DNA of 64,000 nt. Origin: Phyllostachys edulis. Its lineage: Eukaryota; Streptophyta; Magnoliopsida; Poales; Poaceae. Below the pieces are notes generated by a model. That model saw only the letters and a program-made list of their open reading frames with translations. It had not been told where the DNA came from and did no database searches. The translations under genes were made by a program, and so were the position numbers. Positions within the stretch are counted from its first letter, which is position 1. Each line of letters begins with the position of its first letter. Below are positions 11,457 through 22,032 of the stretch, in pieces. The stretch covers positions 101,728,784 through 101,792,783 of the forward strand of contig CM070562.1 in assembly GCA_036346405.1 (NCBI GenBank), written 5' to 3'.

Positions 11457-12527
11457 GATCGACGAAGGAAATGCTAAACAAAGGTTTAATCTGTGGGGCT
11501 CATAGCCTCCTGCTCCTATTCTAACACTCCTAACACTCCTTAATCAACGAAGCAAAGGTTTAATGCTTCATGTACGTAAGACTAGCCTTTAATGAAGACA
11601 TAAAAACAAAATAGAATCAAGTAAAACTTTCTTTCTGGATTGATGATATTATGTGCTCTCAGAAGGAGAGTAGCTAAAGAACAAGTCTTTGCCATCTCAA
11701 TCCTATTGTCTATACTCTTCATTAAATGAATATGATAATATAAATTCAAACTATGAGCTCTAAACAATACTTTGCTTAAGCATCAAACGATCTCAACTGT
11801 TAACGAAAACAGATTAAACTTCCAGTCAAACAGAGGTTGACTACAGAGATCAAGATGGCAAATGAAAAGTTGAATGAGCTCATACAGACAACTAGAAGAA
11901 TCACAAACTAGTCAATAGAACTGATCAATTTGCAATAGAACTATGAGCTCAACCGAAAGTAACCAATTAACATTACATCATATTGACAGTAGCAAGTAAT
12001 ACAATAGAGCTCAAGTATGAACTAACAATCACATTCAATCTCAGTATAAGACAGAGTTCATCACAGAGCATGTCAACAAAGCCCACTGATCAATTTGCAA
12101 TGTAAGCGATGAGCTCAACCGAAAGTAACCAATTAACGATAGATCATATTGACGGTAGCAAGTAATACAATAGAGCTCAAGTATGAACTAACTATCACAT
12201 TCAATCTCAATTATAAGACGAGTTCATCACGAGCATGTCAACAAAGCCCACCGATCAACAAAGCCGAATCGCCACAGAGGAGCAATACTCACGAGAGGAT
12301 GCCGCACAAGAACTCACGGGCAAGGAGGAGGCCGACACGGGAGGAGGACGGCAGCAGGGAGAAGGCGAGTGGAGAGGAGGAGGGCGGCGGGGGAGAAGGC
12401 CGGTCAGAGGGAGGAGGCCCACACGGGAGGAGGACGGCGGCGTCGAGGTCTGAGGCGGCGATGTCGGGGCTTCTGACGGGGAGGTGAGCACGGGCGCCGT
12501 GGTCGGGGGCAAGCAGACCGAGGTCGA

Positions 12528-12640
12528 AGGCGCCGAGGTCGGGGGCGCCGAGGTCGGGGGCGGCGGCACCGAGGTTGAAGGCGCCGAGGTCGGGGGCGCC
12601 GAGGTTGGGGGCGGCGGCGCCGAGGTCGTAGTCGGCGGTG
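12528..12640. repeat. GC-rich short tandem repeat (ggcgccgaggtcggg)
   Basis: About seven imperfect units of 15-18 bp built on gccgaggtcgggggc. On the minus strand they read as a Pro/Thr/Ser/Ala-rich peptide, possibly the low-complexity start of the CACTA gene. Coding status is unclear. Confidence 0.7.
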
Positions 12641-12752
12641 AACTACGGGCGAGCCCTAAACCCTAGAGGAGGCGAACGAGCGCGCGAGAGCCTAAGGGGC
12701 GCGGGAGAGGAAGTGACAAGTGAGAGCAAAACCCTAGCGTTTCCCGCCTTAT

Positions 12753-12926
12753 AAAAAGTATATCACAGACGGTTTCTAACGAGAACCGTCTGTGATATGG
12801 AACGTATCACTGACGGTTTTTCACTACAACCATCTGTGATATTGACATATCACAGACGGGTTTTAAATAGAACCGTCTGTGATTCCTTTTCACAGACGGT
12901 TGTACAACGGAACCGTCTGTGATAAC
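12753..12926. repeat. Inner right-side CACTA repeat cluster
   Basis: Six or more units of cacagacggtt with inverted aaccgtctgtgat, like those at the outer end but about 1 kb further in. It suggests either a second terminal array or an internal remnant. Confidence 0.8.
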
Positions 12927-12929
12927 TCT

Positions 12930-13925
12930 CTTCATTTTCCCGCGTGTCTCTTCATCTTCATTTTCTGCATGCTCTAGCCGTCTCACGATCACACGGCGCG
13001 GCTTCATCTCTTCATTTTCCAACGTCGCTCTGACTCCCCAAATATCTCTTCGTCTCCGTTCCGCTTTAGAACTTGTTCTATATATAGATGTGTCCCCTTC
13101 TACAATGTATTTCACACAACCTCCTTGATCCCCTTTCTCCACAAAAACAGTAAATTAATGGTCGCCTCCTCTTACAGACACGCCTTTGTCGCGCACCTCT
13201 CTCGTTATCGTTGAATTGTCTTTGCGGAAGAACACTATTTCAACAATGTCTTCAATCCTCTGTCCGAGAATTTGCGGAGCGGTGACGGCCACCTTCCGCC
13301 GTCTTGACATTCTCCTCCGCCGTGTCTTCCGGTGATCTCCCACTTTCGGCGAGTTTACGTGTCGTCGGCGTGGTCCTCCAAAACGGTTGCACGTCTCGGG
13401 AGGCTTGTCGTCACTTGGACTGCTGTCGAGGCAGCGAAAGCGATCGAGTCGACTAGGCCGAGACCCTCAAGCAAGAGAAGAGAGCCTATGGGCTCAATTC
13501 TTCTTAGTTCAACAAATCAGGGATCTTGGGACACACTCGAGCAATGCGTCGGTGGGCGTATTCGGACTTCGTTCGATCATGAACCGCCTCGCCTCAAGCG
13601 CCGCCTCTGAAGTATTGAAGACGGAGATAGCAGCCTACCTCCGCCACTAGATAGGTTTCTAGTTTTTTAATCTTTTTGTAAGCGGCTGGCCACATTGTTT
13701 GGCTATATATATGAAAATTACAAAATGAAAAAAAAAGTTTGGAGGTGAAGTTACTATATCTATTTGCCCATAGTAAGAGCTCCTCATCCCATCGATACTG
13801 AAGTGTGTAGGTATGTTGATCTGGAGCCGCCGCGGGGGGCAGCCGGGTTGCTCCATCTGCAAGCGATGGCGAGAGGCGTCCGCTGCGGCGGTCGGCGATG
13901 AACCTGAGCCGCATCGGCGGTGGGA
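12930..13925. other. CACTA interior between two repeat clusters, no recognised gene
   Basis: About 1 kb with moderate GC. Short open frames occur on both strands, none with a domain I recognise. A ctatatatagatg TATA-like stretch is near 13077. It may be filler DNA or a captured fragment. Confidence 0.4.
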
Positions 13926-13927
13926 GG

Positions 13928-14262
13928 GATATCGCGAGCGGTTCTTAATTAGAACCGTCAGTGATAACAAAATATCCTGAGCGGTTCTAAATAAGAACCG
14001 CCGTGATACTATAAACGGTTGTAACGTAAAACATGCGTGATTAGGGGATTATCACGACGGTTTTGGATAGAACCGTCTGTGATAATTCCTGAGCGGTTTT
14101 GGATAGAACCGTCAGCGATAATTCACATACGGTTCTATTTATCAACCGTCGTGATAGATGACTATCACGAGCGGTTCTAAAAATACCGCTCTGTGATAGT
14201 TGTTCCGCGCCCGACCGAGTTGGATGACCCAACACAGACGGTTCCAAAGGAACCGTCTGTGA
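13928..14262. repeat. Right subterminal repeat array of the CACTA element
   Basis: About ten units of the gacggtt/aaccgtc type, including cgagcggtt variants, next to the right end TTTTGTAGTAGTG. They mirror the left array and are probable transposase-accessory binding sites. Confidence 0.85.
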
Positions 14263-14860
14263 TGGGGCATCTACTATAGCCTGTTTTGTAGTAGTGGGTC
14301 CACCGAGGCTTGGATCGGGATTGGATCTGGACTTGCCATGTCCGCTCACACGTGGTTCTGACTGGCATGGCATGCGTTCATGGGTGCTGAGGTGGATGCT
14401 GAGGTGGCCGACACGCAAGCGACACATCACCTCGATGGCACGGAGGCTCAGGTCCCCAATGTCGTCGGCGAACGGCAGCTCCTCGCCGGCGGCGAAGGTG
14501 TGCAACAGGTAGAGGACCCTACGGGGAACTCACCGGCATGCTCAAAGGTGCTCATGGTTGGCTAGGCTGACCGGCGGTGAGGTTTAGGTGGAGCTAGGGT
14601 TACGGGCTCGTCGGCGACAACACTTGGGAGGTCCTCTGGCGAAGACAAGGGTTGCTCAGAGATGCGGACGACGCGGCAGTCCCGAAGATGGCATCCAACG
14701 GCGACAAGGAGCACTGGAGCGACGGCGAGGTTGACGTGGTCCTTCGGCTGGAGCTGAAGATGAAGGCGATGGCTAGGGCTCCAGGCGACGACTTGAGCAT
14801 GGACGGCTAAGTTTTCGAAAGCGGCACGTCATGGGGTGAGAGAAACGACGGTCCTCGGGG

Positions 14861-14872
14861 CCTTAAATAGGG
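14861..14872 (-). promoter_or_regulatory. TATA-like box of the 5' LTR
   Basis: CCTATTTAAGG on the minus strand, at the same place as in the 3' LTR copy near 1364-1375. Transcription would run leftward through 14300 into the CACTA, so the insertion lies in the transcribed part of the LTR. Confidence 0.4.
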
Positions 14873-15639
14873 TCAGGGGCGAGGAGTCCACGATGAAGAC
14901 GGCGGTGACGCACGCAAAGAACTTGAAAGAGATGAGTCTAGCTTGGTGACGATGATGACGTGGCTAGAGGGGTCCACCGGTCAGCCGGTACGGTTGGGTT
15001 AAGAACGAGTAGCAAAAGGCGCTACTACGGTTGACGGGTGGGGTCTCACACGCGTGGCGAGCAGAGAGAGAACAGGAGCGGGCCACACAGGAAATGGGCT
15101 GAAAGTAGAATAGGATTGGGGCAGGTCAAGAAGATTCGGCCTAATACAGAATCTGGGATTTTTAATAGGTTTTTCTTTTTAGAAATTTCTTAAAATCCAA
15201 ATAGCAATCAGAAAATAGCAAATGCACTCGGAAAATTTCTAGAAAAATCTAGGAAATATATCCAAGCACAGAGAACCCAAATAAAATAATTTTGATAATA
15301 GTTGATATTAAGATTAATCATATTAAATTGTTTTTGATTCATGAAAGCTCAGATTAAGCTTTTGACTTTAGCATAAAAATTCAAATGGTTATTTTTATTT
15401 TTAAAACTTCAAAACAAACCAAATTTTTGGGATGTTACAGAAAAGCTATTTTACTACTTGCTTGGAGTTCAATTGATTATTGAAGGTTTACCATATCAGG
15501 TATATATGGATGCATCATTTACGTTAAAGCAGTTTGCCTTTAAAATAATCAAATCATACTAATATAACTTCAGGTGTTTAATAAAAAATTGTAGTTACCA
15601 TATTAACATATCAAAATATCTACTTATGCCTCATATATT

Positions 15640-16760
15640 GGAATCACCCATAAACACAGCTTCATTAACCGGAAGCACGGTGTATCGGAATACCATTGAT
15701 TATACTCTGCAGAGTTGCCCAACTTTACCCACAAGCTGCCTCAAACTCATATTGCCATGCAATATACACACAACCTAATAGTGTGTGGCTGAGTTGAGAT
15801 AACAAAGCATTTTCACTGCTCAACATTTCTAGCCTCTACCCGGTAAGTTCTTGGACAATACAGCCATCAGGAAACCACCGGCCACCAGTGGAATGTGCGG
15901 TTCGATGCTGACTAGGCCTACCGTTGTGTAGATTAGGGAGTGTCCCTCCGGGTTCACTCCTATCCCGCCCCCAATCCGCGGCTGCTCTATACAACAAGAG
16001 TAGATGACATTTTGTAGATGTTCAATCGGAAGAGCAGTGTACTAAGCCAAGTTGGATATACCAAACCCGTGGTTGAGTGAGTTCTATGTCCTGTTATTTG
16101 ACACAAGGTTCTAGTACTTACCTATCTCAAGTGGGGAGGTGAACTAACAACAAACTCGTGGCTATCCACCTTCTTGGCCCCACCTCTGACTCAATTTTAT
16201 CAAGTCTATTGGGTTTTCTAACCTCCTGGTCTCAACCCTCAACTCTCCACCAAAACCATTGGCGGTTAGCCAATACTCTTTTTCAGTATTTGACAATGCC
16301 GAACATTTATTAATATTTTATGTATCTTAAACTTGTCAAAGTGAATATGGTCTAGAAATGAACATGTGGGTTTGTATGTTGGGTGATATGATATATCTAA
16401 TCATCATGACATTCAAAAGTATTATTTCAATAAAGAAGTAATTGCCATAAATATGATAATAAAAGTAATAATATCGTTACTTGAAATATAGGCTCAAAAT
16501 GATCAAAGAATGCAACTTACCTCGTTATACGCTGTCTTTAACTGGATTTACTTTTACTGTGTCTTGATCAGCCTCTTTTGTAGCTTGATCATCAAACTCA
16601 GGTTCTAACGCGAAAGAAATCAAATAAATGAGTCCAGGCTCAACAAGGGCTGAGCTGGGAACAAAATGAAATAAAAAAATCAGGGGAAATATAAGGAAAG
16701 GTGGTCAAACTCTGGTTCTAACGCGAAATAAATCAAATAAATAAGTCCGGGATCAACAAG
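15640..16760 (-). repeat. Degenerate Gypsy LTR fragment
   Basis: Short landmarks shared with the other minus-strand LTRs here appear in the same order: a tactctgcagagttg...tttacccacaag block near 15702, a gatcaaagaatgcaacttacct block near 16500 and a gttctaacgcgaa block near 16600 and 16710. No LTR ends or duplications are visible. The stretch 15440-15640 before it is AT-rich and holds nothing I recognise. Confidence 0.45.
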
Positions 16761-16826
16761 GGCCAATGCTTGATTTGGCTAACCGAAGCTGAAAATGAGA
16801 TTCAAGGGCTCTAAAGCGGTATAAAT

Positions 16827-16828
<2 letters not shown>

Positions 16829-16921
<93 letters not shown>
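16829..16921. repeat. (AT)n(GT)n microsatellite
   Basis: About 62 bp of alternating AT runs directly into about 30 bp of GT. The remaining sequence to 17189 is ordinary intergenic DNA with repeated GGCCCA/TGGGCC-like words and no gene I can support. Confidence 0.95.
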
Positions 16922-16924
<3 letters not shown>

Positions 16925-17189
16925 GCAGGTTTAGATGAATAGTATAAGATGCGGTGAGCAAAGGTAAGCTTAGTACTATTCATAGCGGATCGGATGGTAC
17001 GCAAAATAATGGTTTGGTGCCGGGTGTGTAATGGGCCGGTTGGGTTTGGCTTTAAACAGTGTCGGGCTTACACAGTGGGAAGTTGTATTGGGCTGGCCCA
17101 CTTGGCTTGCCGCCAGGCCGAAAGGTCACTTGAGCTAGCTTTAGCAGCCTGTTTCGGTGGCCCAGTAAGGGCATGTGGCCCAGCTCATG

Positions 17190-20100
17190 TGTAACATCCC
17201 AATTTTCTGAGCTTTTTTGAAAATTTTCAAAATAAAAAAAGAACCATTTGGTTCTGTTGAAGTTCTAAAACTTAACTTGAGATTTTGGAATTAAAAGCAT
17301 TTAAAGTGACTAAATCAAACTTCAATTATTCGAGTTTGGTTCGTTTTGGGTTCGTTGGAGTTCTCTGGTGTTGGTTTTCCCTTCTCTGTTCGCTCTGTGT
17401 CTTCCTCGGCCCAGCTCTTTCTTCTTTTAGCCATCTTTTCCGTTTAGGCCTATCTTTTGGTTTAGACCTCCCCTTTTGGTTTAAACCTCCCTGTTGGTCT
17501 AAGATCTCCTTGTCGGTTTAGACCTCCTTGTGGTTTAGACCTCCTTGTCGGTTTAGACCTCCTTGTGGTTTAGACCTTTCCCTTTCGTTTGGACCTCCAG
17601 GTTGTCCTGGCGACCTCCGGGTTGTCTTGGCGACCTCCGGGTGGAGACCTGCCACGACCACCCTCCTGGTCTTTTTGCAAAGACCACCCTCCTGGTCCGC
17701 GATCTCCCCATGGTCACGTGACATCCTTTGGGTCGCGACCTCTATCTGTGGCCGCGACCTCCTCCTTTTGTCATTTTGCCGCGACCTCCCGTTGGGCCGC
17801 GACCTTTTGTCGTTTTGCCGCGACCTCTCTCTGTGGTCGCGACCTCCTCCTTTTGTCATGTTGCCGCGACCTCTCTCTATGACCGTGACCTCCTACTTTT
17901 GTCGTCTTGCCACGACCTCCCCTTAGGCCGCGACCTTTTGTCATTTTGCTGCGACCTCTCTCTATGACCGCGACCTCCTCCTTTTGTCATTTTGCTACAT
18001 CCTCTCTCTGTGGCCGTGACTACCTCCTTTTGACATTTTGCCGCGACCTCCATCTGTGGCCGCGACCTCCTTCTTTTGTCGTTTTGCCGCGACCTCCCCT
18101 TGGGCCGCGACCCCTCTTTGTGTCAAGACCTCCCCGTTGGTCTTTTTGCAAAGATCACCCTCTGGGTCTTTTCACAAAGACCACCCCCGGTGTCATGATC
18201 TCCCCGTGGGTCACGACCTCCCCTTTGGTTGGATCACCCTTCTGAGTTTTGACAGGCCCCACCTGTCAACTCTATTCACCTTCTCCTTCCTCTTGTTGTG
18301 TCAATTCTGACGCAAAGGACCTTGTGCATTTAATGCCATTGTGTCGCATTAAATGATGTCATATTTTTGCAGTACCCGTTCCTTCTTTCGTCTACTCCTC
18401 GACCTGCTCCCATCGTCTCATTCACCTACCTTTGAACACATGCCTTTGAACACGTGTGTTTTTGTATCCCAGTGGCTCCCCTTGTTTCTCTAGGCTACAT
18501 GAGTAGCCCTCTTTTATCCCCTTTGCCTCACCAAGCTCTCTTGTTCCTTGTTCTCACCGTGCTTGAAGCCTTGTTGCCAGGAGCTTGCTGGAGCTGCACC
18601 ACCTTCCACCTCTTCGTCGTTGAAGAGATCACCGGAGCGCCCGCGCCGTTCGCCATCCCTCTCCCTTCTCTCTCTTTGCTCTCTCTCTCTCTGTGTGTCA
18701 GGGTAAGTTCCTCCATGCCCTGTTTTCTTTTGCTCTCACGACTATGATACGTGGATTGAATTTCTCTCACAACCACGTTGCATAGTCGTAATCTCTTCAT
18801 GACCTCTCTCCTAGGACCTCCTTTTGGACCTCCCTCCTAGGACCTCCTCGTTGGACCTTCTCTTTTGGATCTTATTTGGTAGTTGTGGTTTTAATTTGAA
18901 TTCGCTATATTTATTTGGTTCTTTGCACATGTGTAGATTCCGACTTCACCGAAGAGTTCGTGGACCCGGCGACCTCTACTGAAGAACTTCAACTCTTCAA
19001 CGAAGACAAGTCGTAGACCTTTGATCATATTGAACCCAGTTTACAAAATTACTTTGTTTTATATTAATATGCATGGCTATTTGTATAAAAATGGTTTCGG
19101 ACTTAGCTAAACACCTACTTGGCATTATGACTCCTTGAATCATTGTGCTTGACATGTTGTCATGTACCTTTGGACCACCATAGGTTAGGTGATCTTAGTT
19201 GGACCTCTTTGAGATACCAACATGGGTGCTTATTATTGCTTAGACCCGCTTTAGCTATGCGATGTCTCTCAATCATCATGACTCATGATAATAAACTTGA
19301 TTTAATGATATATGGAATTGCGGTGTGATACCTCCGATGTGCAACGGTGGTGCAAAATCACAGTTGTGTCATTTGTGGTGTGATACTACTTTGAATAAAA
19401 ATTTATTGTGCCATGACCAGGGTGGTCATTTGGCCGGGTTGAACCCTAAAATGCTTTTTGCTCGAGCGAGTGGTCGGTGGCAAAGGCGGGATGCGCGAAG
19501 CACGGTACGGGAAGTACTTGGGTGCAAGAAGCACTTAGGTCTGCGATGCACTTGGGATGTAGTAGTCTCGCCTAAGCAACAACTAAGGACTTAACCTTGT
19601 AAGCCATTGATCTGGGCCATACCGTGTAGCCACAAGTTCATTTATGGGGTGGACCTGGCCAACTAATTAGCGATGTTTTGATTTGGTTCTGTTGTGGTTG
19701 TTGAATTGGTGCAAGAGGGGGCCAGGAATGGCGAAACCTTAGCGGGCATAACCAGGTCAGAACAGAAGTTTGTAAAGACCTTGTCACGTGCTCTAGACTG
19801 CTTAGCAAAGGTTGTGAGCAGGAGCATCGACGGATGTCTAACCAACTAGAGAATTCGTGTCTTGTGGGTAAAGCTGTACAACCTCTGTAGAGGGTAAAAC
19901 TATTCGAATAGCTGCGTCCTCGGTTACGGACATGCCTGGTGATTTCACGCAAGGGGTAGACTTTCGCAAAACTTGTTGAGTGGTCTGGCTCACGACCAGG
20001 GTGGTCGTGAGTGGTCTGGGCCGTGACCAGGGTGGTCACAAGAGGTCTGGGATGTGGCCAGGGTGGTCACGAGCTGTTTTCAAAGAACTTGTCTACTTAT

Positions 20101-20622
20101 GTATTACTCTTTCAACTTGTGCTTTGCAATCTACTTATTGTATTTCAATTCCAATATTGCTTTCTGCAAACTAACCATAAAGCTATCCTTCGTTGAGCCT
20201 TGCTTGAATATATTTGCATACCTTCCCTACGGCTTGCTAAGTACATTCAAAAGTACTCATGGCTTGCGCCCTCTGATTAATCAGTAGCTGAAGACCTCCC
20301 AGGGAGCTTCGACCTCTTCGCAGAGGAGGTCTTCGAAGACCAGTCGTGCTAGGATGTCCTCCACTCGATTGCATGTGGGCAGGTCGTGTGGCCTCCACGT
20401 GTTCTATTGATTTTCCGCTATTTGTAGCCCTGCGTGGCACCTCTGTAAACAAGCTTGACCATAAGGTCTTTCGTTGTTATTGTTGTTGATTTGTCTGCTT
20501 CATCTTTATTTTATTGTATGGTTGTGGTGACATCTTTGTTGAGCTCTGCGGACTAATGACTGATCGTGGGACTAGTCCAGTTTGCACAGGAGGTCTCGGG
20601 GGTTGTTACCCGGGGCGTGACA
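17190..20622 (+). repeat. 5' LTR of a plus-strand Gypsy element, 3.4 kb
   Basis: Starts TGTAACATCCC, ends CGGGGCGTGACA, and is followed three bases later by a tRNA-Met-type primer-binding site, so this is a 5' LTR. It is related along its length to the solo LTR at 37383-40308. The matching interior and 3' LTR are not found; only about 380 bp of leader remain. At the position where the relative has CTATAAAAG this copy reads CTACATGAG, so its TATA box has probably been lost. Confidence 0.85.
17460..18240 (+). repeat. GACCTCC repeat array in the LTR U3
   Basis: Dozens of copies of gacctcc occur within units of about 45-55 bp, such as gccgcgacctcctccttttg followed by tcattttgc. They lie upstream of the TATA position. 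All are in the same sense as the LTR. A shorter version occurs in the relative at 37590-37880. Confidence 0.85.
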
Positions 20623-20625
20623 AGA

Positions 20626-20638
20626 TGGTATCAGAACC
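20626..20638 (+). other. Primer-binding site of the plus-strand Gypsy element
   Basis: TGGTATCAGAACC, an initiator tRNA-Met type site with one change, three bases after the LTR end at 20622. Confidence 0.88.
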
Positions 20639-21000
20639 ATATCGACTGTAGGATGTAACCTTAGCTAGCATGGTCGTCTAGTCAATAGTTTCAAAATTTA
20701 TTTTGTAAATCAAACCAATAGAGTAACCTGAGTAGTTATTCTTCTCTCATCTTATTATATTCTATTCTCATCTTATCCTAATCTCTTCTCACCTCATTCT
20801 TAGATTCTCACCTCTTATCCCCTCTGAAACTTTGTTTTCAAATTTAAATGGATCTCTCTCACCTCAGGGATCTCTATAGGATCGAGCTTTGCCTCAGTTT
20901 GACCACCTAGATAAGTAGGGCTAGATGAGCTTTAGTAGAGTTGCCTCCTCAGTCTAGTACCGTTTAGACCTCCTGTTTGAGTCTTGTTGCCTCTTGTAGC
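20639..21000 (+). other. 5' leader of the plus-strand Gypsy element, truncated
   Basis: The leader shares landmarks with the leader of the element at 1-15439, read in that element's sense: a GTAACCTTAG/GCAACCTTAG block, TAGCATGGTC and a TCTCATCT pyrimidine-rich part. No gag follows; the element breaks off near 21000. Confidence 0.55.
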
Positions 21001-21940
21001 TCTCTAGCTATTTGCTTTTTGGGTTTAACCGACCTCCCCAGTTAGGTTATTCCATCTTTCTCCCTTGTTCTTGCTCACCTCTGTGCTTTTCCCTCTTCCC
21101 TAGTGTGCTTTCTTGGGGACAGTTTCGTGGTGGTGAGGGGATGCTAGGGGTGGGTTCAATTGAGAAGAAGAAGGAAGGAGATGGGGAATTGGGCGACGGC
21201 TTGCCGACAAGAGGAAAAAAGGGAATGGCGTCGGTGGCGCGCCATGGCCGGAGAAGAAGAAGAAGAAGGCCTCAGTGTGGGATGGCACGAAGTGAAGGAG
21301 ATGGAGGTGCTTCTAGCCGCTAGCTCCAGCTTTATATGTGCGGAGAGACGGTGGCAATAGAGAGGTGGTGGCAGCGGGCTTGGCGCGTGGATGGCAACGT
21401 GGATGGTGGGGTGGTTTCGGTGCTGAGGAAGGGCAAGGTGGCGACGGTTGGCGACGCGGGAATGGTGGCTTCTCACTGGCACGAGTGTCTGCACTGGTGA
21501 GGGTAGCAGTGGCATCCATGGCGTGTTGAACACCTAGCGGTGACAGTGCGAGGCGTGGCGTGGGAGAACTGCCAAGGCGGTGTGGCGCTGGCACGTGCGG
21601 CATTAATGCCCGGGGAGGGGTGGCGGGTGCTGGAGAAGACAAAGCCAACGGCGGTGTGGCGTGGATGAACAATGGTGTGACATGAGGAAAACAAAATAGG
21701 GGAGACGGATTGGCAAGGTGCGCCTTCGAGCTAGAAAAAAACGGAAGGACGGAAAGAGAAAGCGGAAAAGCGAAGAGACTTTCCTAATTTGGCAAGAAAC
21801 TCAATTTGAAACCAAAACTCAAACAAGTTTTAATTTTTTGAAGTTTTTTGGTCTTTTCAAGCATAGTCGGTGTTGCTATCTGTGAAGCCAATTTGATTGC
21901 CTCCCAATCATCTTCTTATTTAAATAACTCGGTTTTTCTT
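21000..21940. other. GC-rich stretch of uncertain origin
   Basis: No recognised protein. The composition (Gly/Arg/Ala-rich open frames on both strands) and a minus-strand CATATAAAGC near 21328-21337 resemble the promoter part of the minus-strand LTRs, but I see no LTR ends. It could also be the first exon and promoter of the gene fragment that follows. Confidence 0.3.
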
Positions 21941-21948
21941 TGTGCAGG

Positions 21949-22032
21949 TGATGCTTGAGCGGCTGCACCCGGCGAGGCCCGGCTGGTACGATAAGCTCTA
22001 TGCCACGGCCTTGGGTGACTTTTTGTCCTAAA
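21949..22032 (+). pseudogene. Exon fragment resembling a plant methyltransferase-like protein
   Basis: After a good splice acceptor (TTTGTGCAG) the plus strand reads VMLERLHPARPGWYDKLYA followed by TALGDFLS and a stop. The segment ARPGWYDKLYATA looks like the N-terminal exon of plant METTL7-like SAM-dependent methyltransferases, in which PxWYEELYAxA precedes the Rossmann fold. After that it leaves the family, so only a fragment is present. It may be gene-capture debris. Identification rests on about 15 residues from memory of the family and is tentative. Confidence 0.3.

Larger units (their letters stand above)
10932..11466. repeat. Tandem array of three inverted-repeat hairpins, 220-bp period
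   Basis: Three copies of a unit of about 220 bp, each with a foldback of about 80-90 nt. The matching base of the left arm falls at 10944, 11164 and 11384, exactly 220 apart. The spacers are also repeated and include AGGAGAGTAGCTAAAGAAC. A fourth spacer copy without a hairpin is at 11647-11723. A repeated flank (cagaggttgacta) occurs at about 10832 and 11830. The array lies in the CACTA, upstream of the TnpA-like gene on the minus strand. Function unknown; possible small-RNA precursors. Confidence 0.85.
6968..14296. mobile_element. CACTA (En/Spm) DNA transposon, 7.3 kb, non-autonomous
   Basis: The element starts CACTACTACAGGAA and ends TTTTGTAGTAGTG, with a 3-bp target duplication ggt at 6965-6967 and 14297-14299. 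The empty site is seen in the other LTR copy near 803-812. Both ends carry arrays of cacagacggtt/aaccgtctgtga repeats, the usual subterminal sites of CACTA elements. The interior holds a decayed minus-strand TnpA-like gene (Transposase_24 type) and Ulp1-like exons. I found no TNP2 (Transposase_21) catalytic gene, so I infer non-autonomous. Right-end repeats come in two clusters about 1 kb apart. Confidence 0.93.
1..15439 (-). mobile_element. Gag-only Ty3/Gypsy LTR retrotransposon, host of nested insertions
   Basis: Read on the minus strand this is a Gypsy element: 5' LTR at the right (4509-15439, interrupted), a methionine-tRNA-type primer-binding site, about 2.6 kb of interior (1932-4508) and a 3' LTR at the left (1-1931) that runs off the window. 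The LTR ends are TGTCGGGACC and GATGTTACA as read on the plus strand. Bases 1 to about 805 match 6154-6967, and 806-1931 match 14300-15439, so the two LTRs are the same sequence and the material in between is inserted. The interior holds only a gag with a zinc knuckle; I see no protease, reverse transcriptase or integrase. I therefore infer a non-autonomous element mobilised by a relative. The left target duplication is outside the window; the right flank begins gaaaa. Confidence 0.88.
4509..15439 (-). repeat. 5' LTR of the gag-only Gypsy element, split by two insertions
   Basis: LTR sequence occupies 4509-4993, 5482-6967 and 14300-15439 (about 3.1 kb in total). It is broken by a Copia solo LTR (4994-5476) and a CACTA transposon (6968-14296). 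Removing both with one copy of each duplication restores continuity with the 3' LTR at 1-1931. A TATA-like sequence is near 14861-14872 on the minus strand. Confidence 0.88.

Noticed and set aside
10932..11466. CRISPR-like array
   Set aside because: Regular spacing, but the units are 220-bp tandem duplicates with foldbacks in a plant CACTA transposon; no short direct repeats with unique spacers.
12149..12666. Several overlapping open frames rich in Gly, Arg or Pro
   Set aside because: Produced by the GC-rich tandem repeat at 12528-12640 and its flank on all frames; at most one (minus strand) could be a low-complexity exon.
16753..17004. Open frame reading (TH)n(IY)n
   Set aside because: Translation of the AT/GT microsatellite.
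17285..18310. Long open frames on both strands rich in Arg, Pro and Asp
   Set aside because: Caused by the GACCTCC repeat array, which has few stops in any frame; no protein family recognised.
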